A stretch of 64,000 nucleotides of DNA from positions 65,511,501 through 65,575,500 of the forward strand of contig NC_091124.1 in the NCBI RefSeq assembly GCF_040183065.1. Reading direction: 5' to 3'. Positions within the stretch are counted from its first letter, which is position 1; each line of letters opens with the position of its first letter. Shown in pieces: positions 47,085 to 57,390 of this stretch. The notes beneath the pieces are model-generated. The model was not told the DNA's origin. It ran no database searches and was given only the letters and a program-made list of their open reading frames with translations. A program made the position numbers and the translations under genes. Source of the stretch: Periplaneta americana. Lineage: Eukaryota; Arthropoda; Insecta; Blattodea; Blattidae.

Positions 47085-47430
47085 GAAATAAATAAATAAA
47101 TAAACAAACAAATAAATAAGTAAATAAATAAATAAACAAATTCTCTTCGTGTTTCGCGTTTCAGTTCACATGCAGAATTCTTCCAAGAGAGCGATCTTGG
47201 CTCCGTTTCCCTGTTGGTTGGTATTCAAAATTAATTTCGATAATCTATTTCTTGCAATTTTCCAAACATGTAGTCTCCATTTACTCCTGTACTGCTCGTC
47301 TTTCTAAAGACAGTTTGATTTAAATTCTGATAATACATGTTCGTTTGTTTTATGGTCTTGCCATGTGTATTTTCCTGTTCCTATGAATTTCATCTCTGGG
47401 GTAGTGATACGCGATTAATCTTCTTTTATG
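47085..47430 (-). pseudogene. LINE RT C-terminus with (TTTA)n tail
   Basis: The minus strand reads ITTPEMKFIGTGKYTWQDHK, TNEHVLSEFKSNCL, then RSKWRLHVWKIARNRLSKLI and a tail of TTTA/TTTG units (plus-strand AAAT at 47085-47140). This is the standard 'W..H..R....RLPK' LINE C-terminal end. At least one stop is present. 47430-47820 is unassigned. Confidence 0.55.
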
Positions 47431-47816
47431 ATGGCCCAGTAGTGTTGGATGTGAAGCCTGGGTCATATATTCCACATATACAGCATTATATCCATGTGTA
47501 ACTTATTTTTATTGTCGGTACATCCCTGAGGAAAGAAAGGCTAATGAAAGTCTATGTATTATTTTAAAAAAAATAACAAAGAATTGTATCTATTATCGGA
47601 GAATGAGCTCATTGATCATAGCTTATAACTGAAGATGTGTGCTAAAATTATATCACATATGTATTTAGATGACGAAGAAAATATTATCTCAAGAACAGCA
47701 CGGATTGAATCCATGAAGTTGAATCATTATCTTTTTTATCTGTTGCCTAAAATTAAGGAAACATCGTGAATAACATATTGTAAAGTATATAGATCCTATG
47801 AATTTTCAAGTCTTTT

Positions 47817-47820
<4 letters not shown>

Positions 47821-47870
<50 letters not shown>

Positions 47871-47897
47871 ATCGATCGATCGAACGATCAATCAATA
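47821..47897. repeat. (CAAT)n/(CGAT)n microsatellite
   Basis: CAAT array becoming CGAT then CAAT. Confidence 0.95.
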
Positions 47898-48159
47898 TTA
47901 AAAAAGAAACATGCCATTACACTTACTAAGAGAGCTATACACTTAACATTTTAATAAAATCTAACAGTGAAGGAAGATAGAATATGTCTAAAGAAAATTA
48001 ACAGATATAGGCCTACTCGTGCATAGCAATGTGTGATACTTAGGATATGTCTAAAGAACATAAATACATATGTTCGTACATCACAATGTGTGAGACAAGA
48101 GCATCCAATATAACCTATACTCTTTAAACTATGCATAAACGAAGCTAGAATGCAAAAGA

Positions 48160-48372
48160 GCTACATTTTGTGTTTAAACTGTTTTATTGGATAGACGCCT
48201 TTAAACTCGAGCTTCTTTGAAGACGATGAGATATTATTTTTCTGATAGTGGAAATTACAAAGGAGCGCTCGCTCTGATTATTATGCGAGATACTGCTGTA
48301 ATACAACTAAAAAACAAAGATAAGTACTAGATTTTAAAGGCAAAAACTGAGAGCTCAACATATTTAATAAAC
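48160..48372. repeat. 213-bp dispersed repeat, copy 1
   Basis: Nearly identical to 52271-52482, same strand, 4.1 kb away. It starts TTTGTGTTTAAACTGTTTTA and ends near CTCAACATATTTAATAAA. Non-coding. Confidence 0.8.
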
Positions 48373-48594
48373 GAGTTTTACTATCAAATTAGTATGCCTA
48401 CTGTATAGGCCTATCCAAGAACTAATAGACATACACAATATCTCATACAAAGCTCATAATGAAATAGATGTAATAACTGTTAACAAATTATCGTCACTGA
48501 TGAAGAAAGTAGAGAAAGTCTACGTGTTAAAAATATTATATCTATATTTATTTATCTATTTTTATTTATTTATTTTGCTAATAACTGTAACATA

Positions 48595-49529
48595 AGATAG
48601 GTCATTCAATAATAATTAGTGGCAACATTTGAATTAACAAGAAAGAAAACTTTTTGGAACAGTCACATTGTTGCAGTGCTCAGAAGTAATCTCCTCCAAC
48701 ATGAAGAACCCGCCTCTACACCTCAGGGAAACAACGGAGGCCATCCACAGCGTCTTGTTGTACTAATCTTCAAACAGACTGCTCTACTGCTGCTATAATT
48801 GCCTGTCTGGTTCTAAAGTGAACTCCTCTAAGTGATAATTCCATTTTCGGGAAATGGTCAAAATCACATGAACTCGTATCTGGAGAGTATGGAGAATGTT
48901 CCAGAACTTCGCAGTTCCATCTGCGAAGTAAATTATGTGCACCATCATGTAGTACAATAGGATGAGAATTCAGGAGATTTGGACGTTTACGGGACACCGC
49001 TGGTTGTAAATGGTGTTCCAGAAAGTAACTGTACTATGCACAGGATTTCCGACAGGAAGTGAATGAGTGAGAAGGATTCCGTCAAAATCATAACCAACAA
49101 CGATGTTCTTCCAGCAGCGCTCTTACAGCGTTCACTTGCCGATTACGGTCTGGTAGCTTCACGTTTTTGATGAACATCTTCCCTCCTGCAGCGAAATGCA
49201 TGGGTTCACCTAGCCACGGTACGATATGGTGAAGTCTTTCTAACACAAGTTTCCAGTAATGCTGTATGGCATTGTCAAGCATTCTTGTCTCTTGAAATTT
49301 GAATTTTAATGAAGCATCTTTGTTCGTATTTGCTAAACATTTTAGAGCACTACAGATAACAGTCTACAAATTAAACTCACTACAGATATCTTATAAATGA
49401 GATTGTCTTCAAATTCACAGGTAACACACATCAGATGCTCTTCTTTCTCATTGTTATCAGCTTGAATCATTTGCCTCTCATAGCGTTACATAACAAACAT
49501 TGTTGCCACTAATTATTGAATGACCCACG
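48595..49529 (-). mobile_element. mariner-like element with decayed transposase
   Basis: GGTCATTCAATAATAATTAG near the left end mirrors the right end ('ctaattattgaatgaccc'). TA lies at 48593-48594 and 49530-49531. The minus strand contains YDFDGILLTHSLPVGNP, then (after frameshifts) HPIVLHDGAHNLLRRWNCEV, where the second Asp survives, and LEHSPYSPDTSSCDFDHFPK with the third Asp, to EQSVRRLVQQDAV. An N-terminal frame at about 49088-49282 is not recognised. Non-functional. Confidence 0.7.
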
Positions 49530-49704
49530 TATTATAAACGAAGCTTAACAAGAGGACTATTAGGAAACTAAGTTCCGTTCTCAGGTAGCGCTCTAAGTTT
49601 TGTCGATAACGACATCACTTTCTTTTGTAGTAATGTAGTATGACTCAGTACGTAGCCAGCTGTGGTCCAGTGAATGTCGTGTCTCCTTTAGTTGTTTTAC
49701 AGCG

Positions 49705-50060
49705 ACCGTTCAAAATGTGTCCTGCCATTGAAAATTCCACTAGTAATGAGACACTGTCAGTAATAAAATTTTTCCACATAAAAATCTATATAGCAGTTGA
49801 AATCCAACATTAATTTATGGAAACAACGTAAAGACAAAAAAATCAGTCAATGGAGTGGTGGCCATACTCACAAAAAACACCAAGGAATTGCCGCCAAATT
49901 TTCTCTCGCAACAAGCTCATGTTCACTGTCTTTAGGGACAGAAAGGGACTATTGCTGGTGAATTTCATGAAACTCGGCACCACAACCAATGCAGAGATGC
50001 ATTGCCAGACAATAAACAAGTTAAAATGAGCCATTATACGTTCGGACATAGCTCAAATCA
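49705..50060 (+). pseudogene. mariner transposase fragment
   Basis: The plus strand reads MCPAIENSTSNETLSVIKFF, the mariner N-terminus, then skips a deletion to QSMEWWPYSQKTPRNCRQIF and NKLMFTVFRDRKGLLLVNFM, then TTTNAEMHCQTINKLK and a stop. The second block is the region before the second catalytic Asp. No TIRs were found. It is a different family from the element next to it. Confidence 0.65.
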
Positions 50061-51164
50061 CAGGCAGCAGAATTTCATTATAAGAAGGGTATCCTAAATC
50101 ATATGAAACGCTACATTAAAGGTCTTAGTTTGACAGGAAACTATATTAAAATAGTTGAATAAATGTTGTAGTTTAAAATTATGTATATAATAGAAATGTG
50201 CTCTGCATCTTGTTTTAATGATCTAACGGAAGTAACTTTCCGGGTAGCCTACGTATTAAGGTTTGCTATTTATTAGATTAAAAATGTAAATGTTGGCAAA
50301 ACAGCAGAGAAAACACATTTAAATTTTTTAAGTCTGAGAAGTGAGACTACAGTCTGTTGGTTTGTAAATGATACACGAATGAGAAGTCCAGAATAAGTAC
50401 GCTTTATGTTTCTTCCTGACGCATTCTGATTAACCTCCCCTTTAATCCGATTTACACACCACTGCCGGTAGGGGAGGGAGATTCATCTGATGGTAGACTA
50501 GACATCTGACAAATGCGGGTCTCCCTGATGATGGGATCGGCATGACGCAGATCCACCGCAGAGACATCATGTCATGACAACCACAAGACAACGGACAAGT
50601 AGCCTAGAGACAGAGGTGCTTATTAAGAGTTAGGCTACATGGAGCATCCCTAAGCACTTCATATCAAAAAGTCTCTTTTTATGCAACCATATCGTAATGT
50701 AACTAATACGTACAAAATTGTAGAACTGAAAGTAGCAGTCTAGCGACACTGGAATAAAACAATTGAATATTACAGTAGTGCTGCAAAGTAACTTTGCGAC
50801 ACTACGGTCCGCATTTGAGGAGAAGATCCGAGCAAGCAATGTGAGTTTCTTTTTCCCCACTCTTACAACCAACCCCCCAACCTGGAAGCGACCGGCCAAT
50901 GACTGAGCCCTGCTTGTCCCACTTGGCCAATGCCACCATTCCCATCCACCCACTCCTTCAGAGAAGCTGAGTTACTAGTTGACCCTCTCCTCTCACTCCG
51001 CAAAAACAATACTTCTTTAGGGACGAGTGGTATTGCCTGCTCGAAAACTGGATAATCAGCTAACCTTAGCGTAGTCAACTGGTGTGGTTTGATAATGTAC
51101 TTAGCTAAGAATTAGTGTAAGACTTCTCAAATGGATGTAGAGGTAAGGTAGTCCACCCACCTCA
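50061..51164. other. Unassigned spacer
   Basis: A GC-richer block at about 50780-51080 has minus-strand open frames (SLAGRFQVGGLVVRVGKKK) that could be the 5' part of a TE. I recognise no domain. Confidence 0.35.
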
Positions 51165-51184
51165 TGGTGATGATGATAATGATA

Positions 51185-51442
51185 ATGATTTTAAGTTGGC
51201 TATTTAACGACACTGTATCAACTACTAGGTTATTTAGCGTTGATGTAATTAGTGATAGCGAGATAATATTTGGCGAGATGAGACTGAATATTCGTCATAG
51301 ATTACCTGACATTCACCTTATGGTTAGAGAAAACATCGGGAAAAACAACTAGGCATTCAGTCCAGCAGAGAATCGAACTCATACCAGAGTGCTCTTCCGG
51401 ATCAATATGCAAACGCGCTACGCCTGAGCTATGTAAGAGGTC
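51185..51442 (-). mobile_element. tRNA-headed SINE, second family
   Basis: The minus strand starts at about 51442 with 'tagctcaggcgtagcgcg' (A-box-like) and GAGTTCGATTCTC (B-box-like). A long body ends '...ctaataacctagtagttgat' and a TTAAAATCATTATCA tail. A GAT/AAT microsatellite follows at 51443-51508. Confidence 0.65.
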
Positions 51443-51463
51443 ATGATGATGATGATGATGATG

Positions 51464-51500
<37 letters not shown>

Positions 51501-52052
51501 TAATAATAAGTCTTCTTCTCAACGTGTATTTCATTATCGTTATACAAACAAAGAGATACAAGTAACTGATAGTTTACGAAACATAGTATACAACTACTAT
51601 ACTACTACAGCATAATAACTTATGATTAAACAATACGTAGGCCTACATCGGAGCTCCAGCGGGTTATTACACAAATATTTAGCCTACACAGCTGTGTATG
51701 ACAGTTGAAATGTTAACAAGTTTGTTGTTATTTAGCGTTTCGTATTTTGGTTAACAAAGCATCTGAGTGCAGAGTTTGTACAATAAAATTACACGTGGTA
51801 CAACATGGTTCTGAGTATAATAAAATATTTAGAGGGGAGAAGAATATTGGTAGACCTATAGCATAATCAATAAATTAATACCCAGCCGCTGTCAAAGCGG
51901 TCTCTTTCTTTGAAGTGATAAGATAAGAGTTTGTCTTTTGAATAGGTCTTCTCAGACACCGCTCCAAGCACAAAAAGGTAGCATATGTCTGCCAATTATG
52001 CGTTAGCATTTACAAATGAGATGCCTTGCCCATATAATTTTCTTTTTAGTTG

Positions 52053-52204
52053 GTTATTTACATTACCTGGCATTTGGCTTACGGTTTGAGGAAATCTCGG
52101 AAAAAACCAACCAGACAATCAGCCCAAGAGGGAATCGAACCCACTCCCAAGCGCAACCATGGATCAGCAGGTAAACGCACTAACACCTGAGCTACGCCGG
52201 TGGC
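52053..52204 (-). mobile_element. tRNA-headed SINE, second family, shorter copy
   Basis: The minus strand reads 'tagctcaggtgttagtgcgtt', then GTGGGTTCGATTCCC (perfect B box) and the body 'gattgtctggttggtttttt'. It is internally deleted relative to 51185-51442. Confidence 0.65.
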
Positions 52205-52270
52205 AGCCACAACCATGTGCAACTATTATATTTATAATAAGAGAAGCATAGCTACGTTACTGTCAAGGAT

Positions 52271-52482
52271 TCAGCTACAATTTGTGTTTAAACTGTTTTA
52301 TTGGATAGACGCCTTTAAACTCAAGCATCTTTGAAGACGATGAGATATTATTTTTCTCATAGTGGAAATTAGAAAGGAGCGCTCTGATATTATGAGAGAT
52401 ATTGCTGTAATACAACTAAAAAAAAGATAAGTACTAGATTTTATAGGCAAAAACTGAGAGCTCAACATATTTAATAAATATC
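52271..52482. repeat. 213-bp dispersed repeat, copy 2
   Basis: Direct-orientation partner of 48160-48372. It has small deletions (for example the CGCTCG block) and about a dozen substitutions. Confidence 0.8.
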
Positions 52483-52489
52483 ATTCACA

Positions 52490-52790
52490 TGTTTGCAAAA
52501 ATAATAAGCCTTAAAGAAAACATTGATATTACTGTTAAATTTTACAAAGCCATGGCCTACTGCGTAAAGACATGGACACTCACCAATAAAGTTTATGTTA
52601 GAACTCAGGCTGAAATTAAGTCCTATGAGTCTTACTGGATACATACAATTAGATCATAAATATAACGAAGATATCAGAGGACAATTAAATAATTTTTATC
52701 TTGGAAAGGACATTCAAACGGCAATCCACAGACAAAATATTCAAGCAAGTTCAGAAGAAATCGTTTCTTCGAAGCAAAGATGAGATGGTC
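52490..52790 (+). pseudogene. LINE RT C-terminal fragment
   Basis: The plus strand reads VKFYKAMAYCVKTWTLTNKV, then LDHKYNEDIRGQLNNFYLGK and DIQTAIHRQNIQASSEEI. 'K.YK.MA...T..TLTNK ... LDHK.NEDIR..LN' is the LINE C-terminal pattern. Frameshifts lie near 52615 and after 52760. Confidence 0.6.
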
Positions 52791-52799
52791 TAGTACAGG

Positions 52800-53900
52800 G
52801 ACATCATTTTATTTTTACTAACATTTTTAATATTGACCTGTCTATACCTTTAGAGAACCGGAAACACCGCTTGCTCCCCCCTCCAAGACTGGAGTTCGAT
52901 GATACTGGCGTAAAACACAAATCACTCTACTAGGTATAGGAAGGAAGAAAAGTAGTTCATCCATTTACGTAAACTAGGAAATATCGTGATTTTGAGTTTG
53001 ATAATTTTCATTAGGTTTTTCTTTAATCAAAGTACAGTACTGTATTAAGAATAAGTGTTTTTACTCACGAACTGAGTTATCCATGCGAACGTATTCATTA
53101 TGCAATGTATATTATACTGTCTACAGCACATTAGCGTACAATATAGAGAAAGAAGTTAAATTGAAAAATAATCATAATATGAATATTTAAACACAATTTT
53201 GAAAATGGTGGCCGTTCATTTCGATACAGGCTTCAGTTCTTTTGTGCATATTATCACACTATAGACTATTGCATCTATTTCCAATTGCCAGTTTCGTCCT
53301 TCGTACTAATAACTCATGTTGAAATAATTCTGTACCTACTCTACGAACTGTAAATTCAATCTTCACTTCTGCCCGACCCGAAAATATAAAATTACTCAGA
53401 CATGCTATCTACTGTCCGTCCAAGTGGTTATGCCGCAGATTTGAAGAAAGGCAGGAAATCACGTGACAGTTAATTACTTAACGAGGCCCTTTTATTTAAG
53501 TTAAATTAAACAGCTGTATAATATTAGGTAAACTTCCAATTCCTAAGAGAAATTAATGTTTTGAGAAAAGAGCTAAGACAGCCCAGCTATTACAGAGGGG
53601 TGAGCAGAAGCAGGTGGGGGAAATCGGGATGCGACGTAGGCAAACGGACAGTACCTGTGCGAAAATATGATTCAATATTGAAAGCTCTTTCGTCACTGGA
53701 AAACGCGAACATATTTCTGGAACGTACTATACTCAGTAACTCAGTACTGCTTACTATCTGCGGTCTTGGTTCTGTGTGGAGTTGGAACTTCCTTAGTAGA
53801 AGGGGTGGGAGTGAAGTACATTCAAAAACTCAGGTACAATAAAAATTGAAGTAAAAATAAAATGATATCCCTGTATATGTGCTTAAGGGACCGTAACGGT
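52800..53900. other. Unassigned spacer
   Basis: A frame at 53561-53842 (93 codons, basic N-terminus MRKELRQPSYYRGVSRSRWG) has no domain I recognise and no gene context. Nothing else can be supported. Confidence 0.35.
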
Positions 53901-53906
53901 TTATAG

Positions 53907-53926
53907 ATGACGACGACGACGACGAC

Positions 53927-53957
<31 letters not shown>

Positions 53958-54062
53958 ATGATGATGCAAATCTTGGAAGAGAAAGAACAGAAATGTGAGG
54001 CTAATATGAAAATAGATGACGTTAGTGGATTTCCCTGAGGGATGAGACAGCTGAGCTTGGAA

Positions 54063-54113
<51 letters not shown>

Positions 54114-54125
54114 GTAATAATAATT
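53907..54125. repeat. (GAC/GAT)n and (AAT)n microsatellites
   Basis: GAC then GAT units at about 53907-53966; AAT units at about 54068-54125. Confidence 0.9.
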
Positions 54126-54355
54126 ATATGCCTAATAATAATACTTTATTGCCAGAACAAAGTTATATATATATTGTTATATAGCCTATATAAAACACTC
54201 TAGCACCCCCAGAAAGAGTAAGTTACTTGGAAATGGACAAAAAGGACCAAATCTTGTCTTTCAGAGATTTTCGAAAATCAGTATTGATTAGTAGGGTCAG
54301 ATAGCTTTGAACGTCAGTATACTGCCCGAGATGGAATGATGTGCATGCTTTAAGG

Positions 54356-55528
54356 CAGTGATGTCAAAGCAAGCGCATTTTTCTGACCTTGACGTCGTGC
54401 GCGGGCAGCAAGCGCTAAGTATGGAAAGAGGAAGGGTTGTATATTTGAATAAGCAACCTGTTGGATTAAGAAAACAGTGGTGCACAAACTTCAAACGGAA
54501 CGTTATTTATATCGTTATTTTTATATGGCTTCTTTCTGTTTAATATTATCTATATTGTCTGTAAAGCAAAAGTACTAACACTGATTTCTTAATATTGCAA
54601 TTGTGTTTTAAATCTTAATTACATAATAGAGAGTTAAGAAGGAATATTCACTTAAATTCCATAGTAGTATAATATTATACTGTATTAAGTGGATGAAACA
54701 CATCATTCATAAAGAAAGTGATATTCCAAAGAAAGAAACTGAGTATGACATGATAAGCTGGAATTTATATTGATGGTATCTTTAGCCTTACAAAACTAAT
54801 CAATAAACTAATCAAAACACTATTACAGTACAAAGCAAAGTTACCTAGGTACTATATCTGTTTTAAGTGTAACTAATATTACATAACAAAACTTTTATCG
54901 CATTATGCTTTTAAGGTGATATTTGTGAGCAACTTCCTATCATCAGAATATTAAATTATTTTCTCAAAATCTGCTGAAGCTATAGAGCTGACATTTTTAC
55001 AACACATGGGCACGTATCTTTTGCTTACGATGTAACAGTAGTTGCTTTGTTATTTCATTTCCTTACTAACAATTTCCATGCGAATATTTTCAAAATTCTC
55101 AGTAGGGCCTACACTATCTTCAGTAATAAGTATATACGGTATATTAGATTTAAGAAAACATTCTGTAAGGCTACTAAATAAATAGGTCTATACCTGAAAA
55201 TTTCACTTTTCTATACGAAAAGTTGAGAAAATATTTCTTTTCAATAAAAAAATCAAAATTGTGAAAAATGAGCATTAAAATTAAAACTTACATTCTTGTA
55301 ATGCACTTATACTTCTCAGGCAAATCTAAAAATTAACATGGACACAGTTTTAATATGCTCTCTTCCCTTTATCTATCGAATTAGTGCCTGCCAACCCTGA
55401 ATATAGCTCGACCAAGCGGCATATACCACCTCTTTCGTCTGTCCCTTTCCTTTCCGCTATGAAGCGCTCAGGCTCTTCTGGGCTCTAAAGCGCGCGCTTG
55501 CTCCTGTGGGCATCAATTGACATGCCTG
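54356..55528. mobile_element. hAT-like non-autonomous element, about 1.17 kb
   Basis: The left end CAGTGATGTCAAAGCAAGCG and the inverse of the right end (CAGGCATGTCAATTGATGCC) match at the tip, with GCGC-rich subterminal blocks inside each. The flanking 8-mers are CTTTAAGG (54348-54355) and CCCCAAGG (55529-55536), 5 of 8 matching. The interior is AT-rich and without a transposase. Old; moderately supported. Confidence 0.45.
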
Positions 55529-55839
55529 CCCCAAGGCTTTCCGCGCTACAGATCCCCTTGCGCACCGCCAGCGAACTTCCCTACAGCCTACATGATCACT
55601 TTTACCTTTCCGCGTAGGCCTCACTGCGGTCCCTCCACTCCGGTCCGGTCCCACGTGTTATCATGGGCCCAGTGGAGAATCCACGGTGCATAGTGCTGTC
55701 ACCAACAACGAGTGACCACATATCGGTCGAAGTTCGGCGGCGGCCCGCAGTCAATTTTATATATCGAAGCAACCCCGAAACCGAGGAAAGAAACGAAGAT
55801 GATGAAAGAGAGAAGTGTAAATACAATGGCAAAATGAAG

Positions 55840-55978
55840 TCGAGATCCAACGCAGAAAGTTACCCAGCAATTGCTTCGATTGGCTGAAGGAAAACCTCGG
55901 AAAACTTGCCGCAACCAGGATTTGAACCCCCTCGTTTCACGGTTAAACGTGTTACCCGTTACTCCACGACTTAGCTCT
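55840..55978 (-). mobile_element. tRNA-headed SINE, first family
   Basis: The minus strand starts 'cgtggagtaacgggtaacacg' and then GGGGTTCAAATCCTGG (B box). The body matches 1467-1664. Confidence 0.6.
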
Positions 55979-56284
55979 AGGGTTCGCCCTTCCTCCTTAG
56001 GATAATAATAGTAATAATCGTTGAATTCAGACCTTTGCCCTCGAGTTTCTTATTATTTTATACCGTTGTGAGGTGAAATCGACAGCAAAAGAAACATTAA
56101 TTCTGGTCTTCCGTAACAACAGAGACAGTGTATGTAAAAGGAAACACAAAAGAATGTGGTCAAATAAATAAATAGAGCTTTCATTTCTTTATATTAAATA
56201 TTATCAATTTTACTACATTTTTATATAGGCATTATTGAAAAATACTAATATTGTTACTCAAAAAATTGTGAACATGAACTTTTT

Positions 56285-56450
56285 TTTTAGTTGGTTATTT
56301 TTACGTTGTATCAACATCTTAAGTTATTTAGCGTCTGAGTGAAATGAAGGAGATAATGCTGGTGAAGTAAGGCTGGGATCTAGCACCGATAGTTACCCAG
56401 CATTTGCTTATATTGGGTTGAGGAAAAACCTTGGAAAAAACAACCAATTA
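56285..56450 (-). mobile_element. SINE body, first family, head missing
   Basis: Contains GCGTCTGAGTGAAATGAAGG and GTTACCCAGCATTTGCTTAT in the same order as 1467-1664. It lacks the tRNA-like head, so it is 5'-truncated. Confidence 0.6.
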
Positions 56451-56611
56451 TATTTACTTTCTTATTGCTTTTTTATATTTGATTTCGTTTCCAACCATTT
56501 TATTCCTTGACTCAGCACTAACGGTACTAGATGAAGGTAGCACAGATGGAATTACCGGATCACAGATGTTACTTTCACTTAAAGCTAATTGAGAATTTTC
56601 TTCATTTAGTG

Positions 56612-56792
56612 AAGCGGTCATCAGAACACTGCACTCTCGGGCTAGCGTCTCTTACCCGCGGACAAGACACTGCCCTAGCGTGCGTTCGTGGCTGTTGGCG
56701 GATATGCTGTCTCTCTATCCCTTTTGCACGACGGAGCAGAGTTCCTTACCCTCCATGCACTCTACCGTTTCAGTGAGTGCTGACGACCACTG
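56612..56792. mobile_element. 181-bp hAT MITE with perfect 8-bp TSD
   Basis: AAGCGGTCATCAGAACACTG at the left and the inverse of CAGTGGTCGTCAGCACTCAC at the right form imperfect TIRs. ATTTAGTG flanks both sides exactly (56604-56611, 56793-56800). Confidence 0.8.
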
Positions 56793-57246
56793 ATTTAGTG
56801 AAACGGATGGATTTTCCATTGTCTCTTCAATACGTCTTTTCTCTTTAACAAAAGTGAACAATGTCTCCCGTTTTGCCATAGTAGACTGAAATATTTTTAT
56901 TTATTATATATTCTATGACTATTTTAGTAAACAAAATCATTATATTACCTATACAAAACCAACACTGAATACTGCGTCTATAACACAGCATACCTGGTTT
57001 CTTAACTATACAAATTAAAATTGAAAATTCAGATGGTTTAAATTTCAACCAATAAAGATCGGCCGATAGATCACCAAACCTGAAGCCCTGATAACATATA
57101 ATAGATTAATCAACATGATGGGCTGTCAAAGCAACCACTTTCATCAATTTAAATATGCTGCTATCTAGCGACTGCAAAAAAGTCACGTTATAACCCTTAT
57201 GCAATTGCGTGGAGTAACTGTATTTCCATCTAGCGGTTGTTACCAA

Positions 57247-57368
57247 AAACGCCTTTTCGACGGTGGAGGCTCTGGTGGTTGTTCTTATTTTATGTTGCCA
57301 TTTCAAAAAACGCCTTTTCTACGGTGGTGGCTCTGGTGGTTGTTCTCATTTTATGTTGCCATTTTATA
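57247..57368. repeat. 61-bp tandem duplication
   Basis: Two near-identical copies starting AAAACGCCTTTTCKACGGTG at 57247 and 57308. Confidence 0.85.
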
Positions 57369-57390
57369 ACATGGGAATGACCAATCTGAA

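Noticed and set aside
50630-51078. GC-richer minus-strand frames as a LINE 5' part or host exon
   Set aside because: No domain, no splice or start support; overlapping frames conflict.
54358-54543. 61-codon plus frame starting MMSKQAHFSDLDVVRGQQAL
   Set aside because: Lies in the terminal region of the hAT-like element; no domain and no autonomous gene context.
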